Shown piece by piece: positions 33,251 through 46,991 of a stretch of 64,000 nt of DNA. A program made the translations under genes and the position numbers. The notes beneath the pieces are model-generated. The model was not told the DNA's origin. It saw nothing but the letters and a program-made list of their open reading frames with translations, and did not search any database. Numbering within the stretch: position 1 is the stretch's first letter; each line of letters starts with the position of its first letter. The stretch comes from Gamarada debralockiae (lineage: Eukaryota; Ascomycota; Leotiomycetes; Helotiales; Hyphodiscaceae). The DNA is taken from NCBI GenBank assembly GCA_002803225.1, contig NXFV01000405.1:62001-126000 (forward strand). Direction: 5' to 3'.

Positions 33251-35595
33251 CCCTCCTCCAGCTCAATGACACATGGCACGACCCTCCGCCATCTTGATTG
33301 TCTTGCAATTATAGTCAATGATTTTCTTTTCAGATGCATTGGCAGGAATTTGGTAAGTGATTGACCAGTCCCTGCCCTGAGCTCCTAAACCCCCGGCGAA
33401 GTAGCTTACCATAGCCATACCTCTTTGCTTCTTCCTCATTTCCATCAGTTACTAACTTTGAATCAGGTCTTAAAACTTTCTGAATACCATTCCTCTTTCT
33501 GCCATCGACTTTCATCGCGACGACACCAATACCCTAAAGTCAATTGTCCACAGACGCCTGCAGTCTTCCTAACTGCGCACTTCTCTCGCCCTCACGACTA
33601 GCGATAATACAAAATTGCCAGAGCTGAAAATGCTTGTACCTTTAGAGTGGCTCGAAAGCTTTGGACAAACAACCGCAAGAATTAACCCAGAGCTTAATGC
33701 CCGCCAAAGCTTCCGGACAGAATGCGCGCTCAGTGCTTTGTTTAAGAAACGCAATCACCAGTTTTCGCAGCCACTATTCAACTCCCCCGAAGCACCCAGT
33801 TACTAGAACTAACGCTCGAATTGTACCCCATGGAGCTTGCAAAAGCTGCCTTCGAAAATCCAGACACAATCGCGAGTTTAGGCACCCAAAGGAACCATCT
33901 CATCGACTTTCATAAACATAGCGCAAGAAATTCATAACCTCAATTGAATATCATGCCTGAAGTCTTCCAACTGATCACCGAGAGACTCCTCCCAGGTATA
34001 GGAGAAAAATGAAGGAAGGCAAAAGGAGCACTCGCCGAGAATCATCAAGCTTTGTTCCTGGGCCTCAAGGACTTGAAATATGAATTTCAAGCCTGGAAAC
34101 GAGCATCTCCACACCGACAAAGCCATCGATGATGATAAACCTGCCACAACAGTATTGCGGTCTTTTTCAAGATGGTTTTGGTCAAAGGAATAGTCTGTGG
34201 GCGGAACCATATTTAGGCAGAGAGAGCCAAGAATGTTAGAATGTCGGAGTAGTGTAGATGAGGGTGGTGTTCTTGGGTACGTTTTGAACTGATCCCATCC
34301 CAGTCGTTAATTTCGTTAATTGAATTACTTTGCGGGCGTTTCTTCCATTTATCATTTGAAAGAAATGTCGGTTTTATATAGAACAGTACAGTGTATTCTC
34401 GACGTCATTTGACAGAGATTTGAACAACGTTCGGGGACATGACCACGCATGACTCTTCCTTTTCTACCCTCTTTGCCCTTCTCCAAAATCAAGGTGATTA
34501 AGCCCCAAGAACACCATTTAGATATCATAAAGCAAGGTTACGAAAAGACCTTTTCGGATCAACAAAGGTCTTCACATCACCCATTTGATATGTCCCTTCA
34601 GTTTTGAGGCATGGAAAGGATGTAAATGTAACTTTACAACCTATCAGCAATACAAGTGACTACAACAATGTCGTGGTTTCCAGGAAATGAACTCTTCTGT
34701 GCATTCATTTTGTGATGGAGTGCTCCCAAGTGATTGATGAAGCGAGGATGTCAAGGATAGAACTTAGGAGTTGCTCTCATTCACTCCGCGCCGGTACTTC
34801 TCATATTGTTCTTTAATCATATATTTCAATCCATAAACATTATACGGGACAGTCTGTTCAATTATTCTCTGCTGCGGATGTAAAGGCACATCTCTTCAGC
34901 CGATGTCGGAAATAGGGGGTTTCGCTTAATTTCCATGCCACACCAAAACATAAAATATAGCTGTCCTTCAGAGCCATAAGTACTACGTTGGAAAGCTACT
35001 TATACCAAGTCACATCAATTGGGTATGCAATTGATTTATCAACATATCGGCCGACCTTGTAGATGCGGCTTCTATGCTGTGCGCTGCGATGCCAAAGCCC
35101 CTGGTTTACGATTAAGATTGGCGGTGTCCGATCGATAAGAGAGATATGATTATAGATGATGGATCGGGCAAAGGTAAGTGTATGGCGGGTACGAATAATG
35201 AGGATATTTATGCACCGTTACTCTTGGTGATGTGTTTATGAAAACGTTTTGGTAGTTTTTGATGCTGGGAGTGGGAGTTGAAGTTTCGATCTCGGTGAGT
35301 TGACACAATTTCTGGAATGAGAGGTTGAGGGGTTATTGAGGTGGTGACAGGAAGTCTTTGCTAATGTTTGGTAGAGAATACTATTGAACGGCTACTTTTG
35401 GGGCTGTTTTTTGAGACGATTTCCATTCTCGGGTTCGGGCAAACTAAGCAGGGAGACGAGCACTCTTGCTTGAGATTCTAGCCAGATAGTCATTTGAAAT
35501 AATATGAAAGTCTATATCCTCCAGCATTTTGATATTCTTCAATTTTACCAAGTGGCTTTCTATCCCTAGGACGGAACCGTCGGGTTAGGCCTCTT
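33251..35595. other. gene-poor region
   Basis: Only short frames occur, none longer than about 92 codons, with no recognisable protein features. AT-rich stretches surround 34310-34400 and 34800-34850. Confidence 0.4.
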
Positions 35596-35856
35596 TTGAG
35601 ACAAGGCGGCCAGTCACAAAATTGTGTATGCAGGCTTGCTTTTTCTGCGTGGTTCCCCCCCGGGGAATTCTCGTTGCTGATTTGTCGAAATTTTGAGGCC
35701 TCCGAACTCCCAGGTATATTTTCAAGTCTCAGTCCCTACCACGACCTCTTCCTTATTTCTGATAACAGTCAACTTTTCTATCCTCCTTCTCACACGCCCT
35801 ATTCGCCCACATTAAAGGCCACTGCCTCTTTTTCAAATTCGAGCGCATCTACGACG

Positions 35857-37020
35857 ATGATTTTACCCACAGCCTTGTCTACCAGGTCTCATGGACTCGA
35901 TGGCCAAGATGTTTCTAGCATGCAACTCTTGTCAAGTTTTACTCCGAATCAATTCCGCAGAGATGCTGCTCTCGCCAGTGAGAAGCATTTGTCTCGAGGT
36001 GCTAAGATAGGCTTGATTTGCGCTGGTTGCGTGGTCATCGTGCTACTCTCTCTTCTGGGACTCCGCTGTTGGTGTGATAGACGACAACGCCGTTATGGTG
36101 CCAGTGTCGGGGCTCTGCAATACTATGTGGCGGACAACGGCAATTTCGACGATTGTCTTGATGCGCCTCGCTACGAATTATCGGAGATACCCCTAGGCAT
36201 CAATCCGCGTGACATTTGGGCCCCTTCAGCTACTGAACTAGAAATGGACAACCGGGTTCTACATTTAACTCAAAATGTATTCAATGCGGAAATTGCTATG
36301 GCAGATCCGGCCAGAGAGCTGAGCCTTCCGAATTCCACTGATGAGGCTCCTCATGAATATACAGGTACGTCTTGAGGCAAATCAGGAACTTCAAAGAGAG
36401 GAAATTGAAAACTTTCTCGACGAACCCTGATAGTTTTCTAATGCTTCCCTAGATAAAACCGTTGCTATTAAGGAAACGGATAATTTTCCAGCACTGCCAG
36501 TGCTTGACCATGACCCTGCGAATGGTGAGAGTGTGACGGACTATAGTGTTAAGGGCGTACAGAGCAAGGATACTGAATCGGGCATTTCTGATGTTACTAC
36601 GGCATCTGTTTATGCCAAAGACAGTACACGCTTGGAAGAGCCCACTCTATCAATCCCCGAGCTAGAGGAGTCGCCTCTCAAATGCGAAGCTTTGGGCTGT
36701 GAGCGAACTTTCACTCAACGCCATGAACTGAAGTAAGCCTCGTTCATCGGAACTCAATCTTCAAATGACAAAATTGAATTGCTAATTGAGATAGTCATCA
36801 CATGAGATATCACACTAAACCAGAGAAATGCCACGGCTGCGACAAAAGCTTTGGAACAATAACCCATCTAAACCGCCATATTAATGATGTCCACGCCACT
36901 GCGCAGCAGTATCACTGTACCGAGGTTGGCTGCAAGTACTCAGAGGCTGGGGGAAAGTCGTTCGCGAGAAAGGATAATTGGAGGAGACATATGATGACCA
37001 CGCATAATCAAAAGGGTTGA
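35857..37020 (+). CDS. predicted transmembrane protein with three C2H2 fingers
   Basis: Exons 35857-36364, 36453-36732 and 36795-37020 total 1014 nt, in frame (337 aa). Introns are 88 and 62 nt with GT-AG ends. Residues about 51-69 (KIGLICAGCVVIVLLSLLGL) form one strong membrane segment, followed at once by a Cys/Arg stop-transfer (RCWCDRRQRRY). The middle is acidic and Ser/Thr-rich. The last 110 residues hold three C2H2 fingers: KCEALGCERTFTQRHEL...H-H (completed across intron 2), KCHGCDKSFGTITHLNRHI, and HCTEVGCKYSEAGGKSFARK through RRHMMTTH. The open frame extends 5' to 35596 without another ATG and is Ser/Thr-rich there, so an upstream signal-peptide exon is possible. Either this is a membrane-tethered regulator released by proteolysis, or two genes have been merged by my splicing. 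Confidence 0.68.
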
Positions 37021-38340
37021 AGAGCACCTTTAAATATCACCTGAGAGGGATTCTCTTACTATGTACTCTCTGGTGTTCATCCCGTCCTTGTTCTCTTTTT
37101 CTCACCCGTTTCTCAGGTGTGGATTTGGTCCTTCGAGACTTCGGAGACTTTGATATGCCCTGCCCTCTATATCGCATGAACACTTGGGGATCGGTGGTCA
37201 GGCCGAAAGCTTACTATAAAAGTTTATCCAAGTGATCCAATTCAATACGGTGACATCATTTCAAAGTCTCTTTCCCTCTTTCGAAGGTTAAAGTAACGTT
37301 GCGGACTTCAAGCGATCGCCTACTATCTCGGATTATTACAGGCGATCTGCCCCTATCATTATACTGGACACTCGGTAGCAATAACCTTAAATTTAGCAAT
37401 GGAACTCTGAACCGAAGCCAGCTTTCAGGGCCCTAAGAAGGACGACTTTGTAATATAATCTAAAATCAGATTATTATTGTAATCTAGCCAGATTATTTTT
37501 CCAAACAGAGCCTTAGATTGGGGAAAGGGAGAAAATTTCACGTAGGCGGACCGGTCCCATGCTATGTTTGCTGAAAAGGTGATACTTCCTTCGATGGGCT
37601 TGAGAGAGATGGCTTCGACTCTTTGCTTTTTTTTTTTGCAAAGGGCTCGAAGAAGACTCTCCAAAGATGAAGGTACCGAAAAAACTGTTCTCAGCAATAC
37701 AAATCTCACCATTACCCGAATAGCTGTCTTCACTTTGGCAACTTCGACATGGCTAGCGAGTTGGTTGATGTGGTCTGGCTATGTATTGCTTGCTTGCAGG
37801 TGATTTGTAAGTATTCTTTGTTTAAAGCCGCAGCAGTGGCTATGACAAGGTTCCTTGCTAACAATACATGAATATATTGTCCCCCCAAGTTGTTCTAGCA
37901 TGGAATTATATGGACTTCGTTCTCATCAATTGGGGTCTTCACAAGAACAGGGGTATAAAGAGATTTCAAGTGTTAGAATGATAATTAAGAATAATAGTCT
38001 CACCATGGACTTTTTTTTATAGATATGGACGCTACGAATTTGATAAACTTGGGTCACAGCGCAAAGGTGATTAGCGCCTGAGTAAGAGCGGCAAGCTTAC
38101 TAACTGGATGGAAGCACAGGAGATATGATGAGAAAAAATTGGCCATTGGGAACCGACTCCCACTCTCAAAAAGTATGACACGCCCTCTTGAAATCACATT
38201 TCTTGTCTGTCTCCCATCCCTTCATTCGGCAGTACTTGATCAGTCAAATTGGGGCTTTGAAGCTATTTATATCTACATTTTCATCTTTAATTGACACGCC
38301 TAAGAGCAGTGCCCCATCATTAAACTGAGAGTGCCGTACC
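37021..38340. other. intergenic
   Basis: No coding signal. It contains an AT-rich, partly palindromic stretch at 37450-37500 (repeated AATCT / AGATTA strings) and a T9 run at 37628. Confidence 0.4.
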
Positions 38341-39494
38341 TCACACCTTCAAGGCAGGAGTGTCAGCAAACAAGCTTGCCATCATCGCTTCAGGGTATCT
38401 CGTTCCATGAACCTCTGCATTCTCAACCAATCCTCTGATCTCCTGCTCCTCGTCCTTGCTCAGAGTCACTTTAAAAGCACCAATATTTTCCTCGAGATGC
38501 TTGATCTTCTTCGTTCCCGGAATAGGAATAATATCGTCTCCTTGAGCAAGAAGCCAGGCGAGAGTGAGTTGACCGGGAGTGCAACCCTTCTTCTTGGAGA
38601 TGGAGGAAAGCGCGTCAACGAGCTTGATGTTCTTGGGGAAGTTTTCCTCCGAAAATCGTGGAGCGTACTTTCTGATATCACCATCTCCGAAATCGGCGGG
38701 CGAGCGGTACGCACCTGTTGCGAAACCTCTGCCAATCGTTAGTTTTGTTTTTACATATTGCCACGAAAGGAACATGCCGTCCAAGAGGACTGTACGCAAC
38801 AGTGGCAACACCAAGCTCTCTACAAGCCTTCAGCAGAGCGATCTCAGGGTTCTCGATATCAATTGCGAATGGGGAGTATTCGATTTGGACGGCGTCGATG
38901 TGATGGACTTTGCAAGCGCGACGGAGGGTGTCTGCTGAGACCTCGGAAAGTCCGAGGTACTTGATCTTTCCCTCACTACAGAAAAAGTATCAATTAGCAA
39001 GTTCCCAACGACAAAACAGAAGCTGGAATGCACTTCTTCAATTGAACCATAGCTTCCACCGTCTTCTCAATTGGCGTCTTCTTGTCCACTCGGTGGCAGT
39101 AGTAAAGATCAATTGTCTTAATCCCCAACCTCTTCAAGCTCTTCTCGCATGCCTGCTTCGCATATTCCGGACTGCTATCGATGGTCACCTTGACATCCTT
39201 GCCCTCTCCTTCTATCTTGTTTGCGAACTTTGTGGCAATGAAGACCTCATCGCGCTTTCCAGTTCGCGCAAACCACTTTCCAACCAGCTCTTCACTGTCG
39301 GCATATATATCTGCGGAGTCCCAATTTGTTTGTCCGAGTTCGTATGCGCGGTCGAGGACTGCAAACCGATCGCTGTCTGGTTGGGGGGCTCCATAAAAGG
39401 CGCTGATGCCCATGAGGCCGAGACCAAGAGCAGTGACTTGGGGGCCATTCTTGCCCAATTTGCGGGTTGGAAGTTGAGGTGACATTTTTGTCAT
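38341..39494 (-). CDS. aldo/keto reductase (348 aa, 3 exons)
   Basis: This is an NADPH-dependent oxidoreductase of the AKR superfamily (aldehyde or ketone to alcohol), cytosolic. Exons 39494-39034, 38975-38778 and 38728-38341 total 1047 nt, in frame. The AKR tetrad is visible: Asp and Tyr in [18 protein letters not shown], Lys in VFIATKF, His in [29 protein letters not shown] and AVQIEYSPF follow, and the cofactor-binding end is [16 protein letters not shown]. The second intron (38777-38729, 49 nt) has a GC donor (CG|GCATGT), a CTAAC branch 12 nt before CAG, and restores [20 protein letters not shown], the family consensus. The layout is close to plant-type auxin-induced/AKR13 reductases. The physiological substrate is unknown. 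Confidence 0.93.
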
Positions 39495-41443
39495 CTTCTT
39501 GGTCTGATTGCCTAGTTCCTTGGTAGTCGTTGTTCAGTGTTGAAAGATTATGAACGAGCTGTAGACGTGAGAAGCAGGAGACGGTTAAATAATGGATATG
39601 AACACCATGAATCTGCGGCCTGCTGGAATTAACCACGGAGTTTAGCTATGAGATCACGATCTTGCATTTAATGTGGAATATTAGCTTGAAAGCTTAAAAG
39701 AAAAGGTTGGAGTCTCCTTTGGGGAAGGGGTACAGATCCAATCATCTTCCCTTCCGTGTGGCCCTACGAAGTTTAAACTGGCTTGAGACCGAACGGGGAC
39801 GTACAATTGGAAGAGAAATCGATTTCCAAGAGCTTTGGCTCAGCATTGCTCCAAGAAGTTGGTACTTTCTTTCCCCGAGGTGCATTATCGCCGATTGGAT
39901 GTATCGCCATCCTTATTACGGAGCTTACCAATACATTTACTTTACCTTGCCATATCACTGCGTCCTCCTTGGGCTGGAGGGGATAGAAAGGCGAGATGCG
40001 AGTACTCCTTTAGCGTGATACTTTGCCGTATTGAAGGTGATGACGAGAGATTGAAAATTCGGCCGAAGTGCATTTTGCCCCGCTATTTCACGTGACGTCA
40101 GCACTCAATCTCGACCCCTCTATTTCATCCCTTTCATTGCAAGATGTTCATTGCAGGAAAACACACATCTAGCAACCACAAATTTCATCAACAAGGCTGT
40201 GCAATATTGCGCAGCCTGAATAGCCATTGAAATTGCAAGCATCAACGACGGACGCAATATCGTCCGACTCAGTCGTCAGGTCTTACAAACGACAGCGAGC
40301 CAAATGCTATCTTTGCCCTTGTAGTGACAGAATGCCAATGCCTAATGATGAATGGGGAGAATGACCTCATGAATTGTCAAAATTTGACATTTCAGTGAGT
40401 ATAAAGAAAACCGTAATCACATACGTTTACAGCTATAAATTCTTATTAATGATTTCTCTTTGACTGTATGATTCTGCTTTTCACTGCTATTAGTGACAAA
40501 GGGCAATGGAAAGGAAACAGAACCCCGGTCCTCGCAAATCTTGCCTCTGTTCTCTTCAATCTCGCCATCAGCACAACGGCCGTGCCAACCATCCTCGCAC
40601 TACCATCTACAAACCTACCACTAGACAACCTATCAATGCAATCCCAAAATCTTATATAGTTCGTGCGGAATCCCTCCCTGGTGCTTAATTTCTTCGTTTC
40701 ACTATGTTACTTTGACCATGGCTTAAATAGCTCTCCGCCATATCCGCTTCCCGATTGGTGGGCATTTTACGTCGCCGGAGCTCTGGCTTACCATTATCTC
40801 ACGTTATAGGACATAGAAAAGGAGATCATACAGAGCTTAAATCTAGGACCTAGTCGATGATGAAGCCCTTGTTTACTTTCGCTTGATGGAGAACAACATG
40901 AACACAACACAAAACATTGATCTTTGTTGTGGGGGACGTTTTGAACTGTTGCTGCAAGGAAAAGCAAGTTATTATCAACGAGCCATCTCTCAACAGCGAT
41001 GTTGTCCTCAGTGTCGCTGTCGCTACATACTATCTGCTTGTACCATAATAGACATTCATTATGATAGCCCAGCTTGAAGATAACACAGTGCGTGCGGCTG
41101 GTGAAGACTTCAGGCCTGAAAGCTCCGAGGGAGCGAGGCCTGCCACCTATTGATGAATTAAGTTGGGTAGTTCGGGATCATTAGACATGAAGTAATTCTG
41201 CATTATACGTGAGAAATGAAGTATGAAAGTTAGGCACTTGCCCCGGGTTGGACTGAAACACAAACCCAATATCCACTACAGAAAATGACATCAATCTTCT
41301 CGAAATTATTTCATTCGTTCATACTCACACAATCATTGAAGAAAAGGCCATCTACCCAAATCTAGCTACAGAACCCAAAAACCCCACCTCCCAATGCAGC
41401 ACTTCACTCTCTCATTACTTCATCCATCTTTTGTCTAACCCCA
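39495..41443. other. intergenic
   Basis: Several 60-100 codon frames overlap on both strands (39707-40095), but none has protein-like features. No gene is seen. Confidence 0.4.
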
Positions 41444-43645
41444 TTATTTCTCAGCCGCGCTCCCCTCCTTCATAACTGGATTTCCTTTTATATCACTCTC
41501 AAGCTCATCATCAGGCTGATCGTGCCTGGAGTACATATTATACTCAATTGAATCTCTGAAGGAGAGTTTGCCAGTCTCGACTTGTTTTCGCGTTGCCTTG
41601 AGCTTGGATTTTGGGAGGCCCATTGATTCGAGGAATGCGACGGCTGAAGTCTGTTAGCTTCCACCTTCCGGGAATGTAAATGGAAATAGTTCGTGGTACT
41701 TACTATCCTTCCACTCAGTCTCCTTCCGCTTCGAATCCCACTTCAGCTCCGCTCCCATAATATCAATAACCTTGGGCAACGCCTCCAACGCAGCCTGCGC
41801 ATTCAAAAATGCCAATCTCGTTCTTCTCGCCAACACATCAGCCGCAGTCTGTGCATACTCATGGCGAATCGCATATCTAACCTCCCCATCCACAAACGGA
41901 TACAAAGAACTGATCCTCTCGCCTCTGGCTGGGAATCTTTGCTCAGTTGGAGCACTCAACGCAGCAACCGTCCATGCTCTGTCACCATAAGATTCAGTGA
42001 GATGTTTCGCAACGTCAGTCTCGACACCAAAGTGTTGGATCAGGTTTATGAACAAAGTCTTGGAGAAACCGTGGGCGCCAACGAGCTTGACTCGATGCGT
42101 CTGACATGTTCCATCAAGGTGTGCGCCATCGTCAATCATTTCTGTGCCAGAGATATCTGGGGCATTTGGATATGGTTTTGGCTGAAGCTTAAACCGAGTG
42201 ATTGCTTCATCCACGCATTCTTCGGCCATTTGGCGGTAGGTTGTCCATTTTCCTCCTGCGCATGTCAGGAGTCCGGAGGGAGAGACGTTGATGAGATGGT
42301 TTCGGACGAGGGATTCGGTATTCTTTGCATTGGGATCTTTGACCAGAGGTCGGATGCCGGACCATGCTGCTAGGACATCGCCACGGCGGACATTGATGTC
42401 TGGGGAGAGGTAGTGGCGAATTTCAGAGAGGATCCAGTTGATTTCGTCTTCGCCTGCAACGGGATTTTGGGAGATGGTTGTTGGGGCGTCGGTTGTGCCG
42501 GCGATGGTGTTTCCTTGCCAGGGAAGAAAGAAGATCACACGGCCATCAGAAGTCTTGGGATCAATGAGTCCCATCTTTTGGGGACTGTAGTAACCAGGGA
42601 GCACAACATGGACACCGGAGCTGGGGGCAACGATTTCTTTAACGTCTGGGTCGTCCATCTTGCGGATTGAATCTGTGAAAGGTCCAGTTGCGTTGATGAT
42701 ACCTCGGGCCCGAATTTGGAATTCGTCTGCCTTCTTGCCGCTCCTCTCTGGTAGCAAATCCTTGACGCGGGCGCCGCAAAGCTGGCCATTCGCATCCTTC
42801 TCCAAACTTGTGACTTCGATGTGGTTGACAACTGTAGCTCCGTATAACGCTGCTGTCATTGCCAATGACACATTCATTCTCGAGTCGTTATGTGCACCAT
42901 CGTAGTATACCAAAGCTCCCACCAAATCCGTCTTCTTCAGCATAGGAAATGCGTCCAGAGCCTTACTCCTCGTCAAGAAGTAAGAGGTCTCAATTCCTTC
43001 CGATCCAGCCAAGAAATCATACGCCTTCGTTCCAGCCCAGTAATACGGCGCCTTCCACCATTTATCCAAAGGCAGCATAATCGGCAACCAACTTGACAAA
43101 TGTGGCGCGGTATCTAAGAAGTATTTCCGTTCCCTCAACGCCTCCTTGACCAATTTGTACTGATTGTAATCTAACTCCCAAACAGCCTTCTCCAAGTATC
43201 TCACCCCACCATGCACCAACTTCGTGCTCTTACTACTCGTCCCAGAGCTAAAATCATCGCGCTCCACAACGGCGACCTTCAATCCTCTTGTCGCCGCATC
43301 CAGTGCCGCACCCGCGCCCGTTGCACCAGCACCGATTATAAGTAGATCGTAAACATCGTCCTCGTTTTGGGGAGCTGCTTCCTCCGCATCCTTGAACAGG
43401 CCACTGGTAGCGGCCTTCGATCCACCACTGCGCTTCAAATCCGCAATCTGTTCATTTCTGCTCTTGACTTTGGGGAATCGCGGCGGACGGAAGGAACCCT
43501 CGCTGTAGCCAGGCGGAGGCACAACCGCAGAGTCTGCGCCGGGGATGTTGCGGGGTCGGTAGTTGTAGTAGAGGAAACCCCCTCCGATGGCAGCGGCGGA
43601 TGTGGTATAGAGGAGAGGTTTAGCAAGACGTTGTCGGAATGCCAT
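41444..43645 (-). CDS. GUT2: mitochondrial FAD-dependent glycerol-3-phosphate dehydrogenase
   Basis: It oxidises sn-glycerol 3-phosphate to dihydroxyacetone phosphate at the outer face of the inner mitochondrial membrane, feeding electrons to ubiquinone (glycerol use and the G3P shuttle). Exon 1 is 43645-41704 and exon 2 41643-41444; the 60-nt intron (GTAAGT...CAG) joins EWKD to TVAFLESMGLPKSK, giving 713 aa. The N-terminus is a basic targeting peptide (MAFRQRLAKPLLYTT) plus a short membrane segment. The FAD motif LLIIGAGATGAGAALDAA is at about residues 101-118, followed by VVERDDFSSGTSSKSTKLVHGGVRYLEKA. FFLPWQGNTIAGTTDAP and LLTCAGGKWTTYRQMAEE are GlpD/Gut2 signatures. The C-terminus has the usual GKLSFRDSIEYNMYSRHDQP. 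The start is fixed by the presequence. Single-copy core metabolism, intact. Confidence 0.97.
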
Positions 43646-46600
43646 TGTGATATGGGAAAGGCAGGAGGATAGAGGATGCGAGAGGTGAAAAATGTCGATG
43701 CGAATCGATCGATTTGATGGAGGATGTAGATCAGCCCGCTATCGACAAGGCTAAGATTGACACGCAGGGTTAGCTGAGCTTGAACGGCAATTAGGGAAGG
43801 ATTTGGAAAGGTTGAAGCTCGTACTGTGCAATTGCACAGGAAGAGCGAGGAAAAGCAATGAAGGAGATGTTTGGGAGATGTCGTGGATGAGGAAATTTAT
43901 TTATTTTTATTGCTTTTTGGTTGAGCTGCCGATTGTTTTTCTGCTTCTATCCGCCCAGTCCTCGGCCGGCCTGATTTCCGTGAATTATCCGCCAATAAAT
44001 CCTCGAGTAAATAAATGCACAGGCCGCTAAGAGGTTTAGCGGCATCCCGGACTATCTCCCCCATCAGAAGTCACGAGAGTGTTTATGAATTCATCCGTGG
44101 GAAAATAGATGAGCTGATCATAAAGCCACGAGGTTTTGTCTATCTTATCAATTAGACAGGAGAGTTCTTATTTGTCGATAAAAGAGGGTATAGTTCCATG
44201 CCCAAACTACTGAGCAATCAGCAATGAGCATAAATTGAAGTGACGAGTCCGGATGCGGCTCAGCGAGACATGAAAGACCTGCCAGTGTCTTAACATCGTT
44301 CGACATTCAAAAGACTACGTCATTTCCCTTTCCCTATCCAGATATCAGGTCTTCCTTGAAGTATATCACGTGACTCATCCTCTTCGTTCTGGCTAGATTG
44401 GGCTCAGGCTTCTTCTATATTAAGCTTTTTGGACCACGTTCTCGTGTGTAGGATTCATTGTAGTCAGTGCTGGCCTCCATGCAGGCTCAGTTTTATAGTA
44501 AATCTCGGAACTTAACACATCGAGTTCGGTGTTTCAACATTTCTGCTAAAGCCGGGCTTCCAAGTCTGCAGTATCGGAATGAGTATTGGTTTGTCAGGGA
44601 CTGTAGTATTTGAAGGCTTTGAGAAGGGAGTTCGTAAATTGTCAAGAAGTTGGATGCGTTGCGTAATGTAACTCCCAGTTTGAGGATACGATATAGAAGA
44701 GGAATCGAATGGACGGACGGCAGCGTGTGGAGGGAAATCTGGCGTTTGGAACTTTGGGAAGGAGTGAGACCTCAGCGATAGCGGCTTAAGTATGGGTAAT
44801 GAAGTAACTCTCTGTGCATATAGGTAGGAGACAATGTTAGTGTAGTTTGGGAATGTATTTCGCAACTTATCGGCACTTCTCTGAAGCAGCTGTGTAATAC
44901 ATTAAAGTGTTATTCAGCTCCATTACTACACTACTCACGGACCTTACTTTGCTTGGAAAAGTATAAAAGGGTCTTTAGTTTCCTTCTCAGTCTAATTTTC
45001 TTCCTCAAACAACTACTGCAGAAAGCCTTCATATATACAAGCTTGCCCCAAAACTATCTAATAACACAATAGTCAAATACAATCACAACTCCCATCCAAC
45101 AAAGCTCCTGCAGCCAGAAGGATGTGTGGCATAATATAATACACCTATTATTGCGGCTCGCCACGAGTAGACCGCAGAGCGGTGTGCTGCGAATCCCCCT
45201 CGTAGTGGTAAGTGACCATTTTCCTGCCGGAACACAGTTGGCTCTCTGGCTGACGATCGAACATTCCACAGATCCCGAATCTTCTCTTGGATTTCCAAGA
45301 TATGCGCGTTAAGTGAGATATACGAGGGCTAGATGCGACAGGTATTAGAATATACCAAAAACTAAAGTAAGATTGATGATTAGGAGGTCACGGTGAGTGG
45401 TGGGAGGATGTGGTGATGTGAGGGTGTGGGAAGGGAGACGGCGGATATTTGAGGACTGTGTGTTTTGGCATGGCTTTTGTAGCATATATAAACGGCTGCT
45501 AGTAGTTACGGGGGAACACCAGTGGAACGGAAGTGAAAGTAGATAGAATAAAACACGAACGCTGAAGTCCCATAGACTTTGAGAATCACGCTTGAGATTA
45601 CAGTGATTGACGTACTTGCCACCCTTCCCTGAAATAAGATGCATTGAGATTGATGATCTTTCGAGCAATTGGAAGGCCTCCGTATCTAGGCAAAGAGTCT
45701 TCCAGTCTGTCCAACCACGGATAGAAATGAAATCCTAGATCTTGCCAGAACTGTGCCGTAAAGATCCAGAGAGCATTCAACAAGACACAGTCAATTGACG
45801 CTGCCGTCGTCTACCAGTCGAACTAGAATATTGGATGATGCATAAGCTCCTATCCACCTATAATGGAGGCGAAACTATCAGACAAATCGAAAGAGGGTTT
45901 GAAAGGCGCGCAGCAAAGCCACCACAAGGAGGCATTTCTTGTTCCGGTCGATTGTTGATAACACTATCTTTACTGCGCCTAGAATAATCATTTCCAAGTA
46001 ACGACCAACATCAAGCATTTGGCAGGAACGTGTAAGCTTGTAAATCTGACCAGACTGAGAATGATCTATCATCACAGGGCAGGATCAATCACACGTGTGA
46101 TTGTCATGCAGGCTGAAGCTTTTTAGAATATGCTAGTGATTCTGGATGCAACCATTGCTCCATTGCCTTGGAATTCTCGTATCTGGATTTTGATTCCATC
46201 TGGTTCTAAGCCCCAGAACTATTCAATGAAAGCAGAGACGGACCACATCTTTCAACATTGTCTTTGGTTATTTGTATGCGGCATTTCTTGGGGTTTGAAA
46301 TGATATTTACCTAAGCCTCCACTGAGATGGGGCTCCTCTGCGTTTGGGCACGGGAGATCTTCGCAAGAGCCCTCACCTCTCAAATTCACAGCCTCAGCGC
46401 TAGAACAATGACGAAGTTTTTAGAACCTCTTGAAGCGAGATAAGCTTTCGAGTCAATCATGAAGAGCCTGTTTCACTGGAATGTGCATTTGGTGGTCGCA
46501 CGATTGAGGCTGTGTACTTGGAAATATTGGTTGAGGAAAATTGAGGAAGATCGGGATTGGTCGTCCCGAGCCGGAGCAACTATTGCAACGTCGGAATTGA

Positions 46601-46991
46601 GAGACTGATACTTGGTGCAGGTCAATGGTGGAAATGAAGCTGGTCAAGGTTTTTGCTTGAGCTTTTATTGAGTCCCTGGTGGTTTTTGGACTCGCAAGGC
46701 GCAGAGGAGAGCACCGTCGCGATGTTCATGGCGCCGAACGACGTTGAAAGAAGATTGGAGAGGGCGCGAGCTGAAATAAGGTCCAGCATGATGGTTCTGG
46801 GCATCGCATCCCTATTGGCTTGTGTTCCCGGCGGGCGGCGATCCCTGTGAGCACAGCCCCAGGATCCTCAACCGTAATAATCACGAGTTTTTAGGCATCC
46901 GATAACCTGAACGAGCCTGACTCAACCATAAAGAAATGAGAAGTATCGCCCCCATTGGAGCCAGCGATGCGGTTGATAGACTCACTGAAAT
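43646..46991. other. long intergenic region
   Basis: No convincing gene in 3.3 kb. A minus-strand frame at 45598-45783 (MLNALWIFTAQFWQDLGF and onward) ends at a possible GTACGT donor and might be a first exon, but I cannot find a sensible second exon. The 117-codon frame at 44512-44865 has no protein character. Confidence 0.4.

Noticed and set aside
44512..44865. 117-codon minus-strand frame
   Set aside because: No hydrophobic core, no domain, isolated in a long intergenic region.
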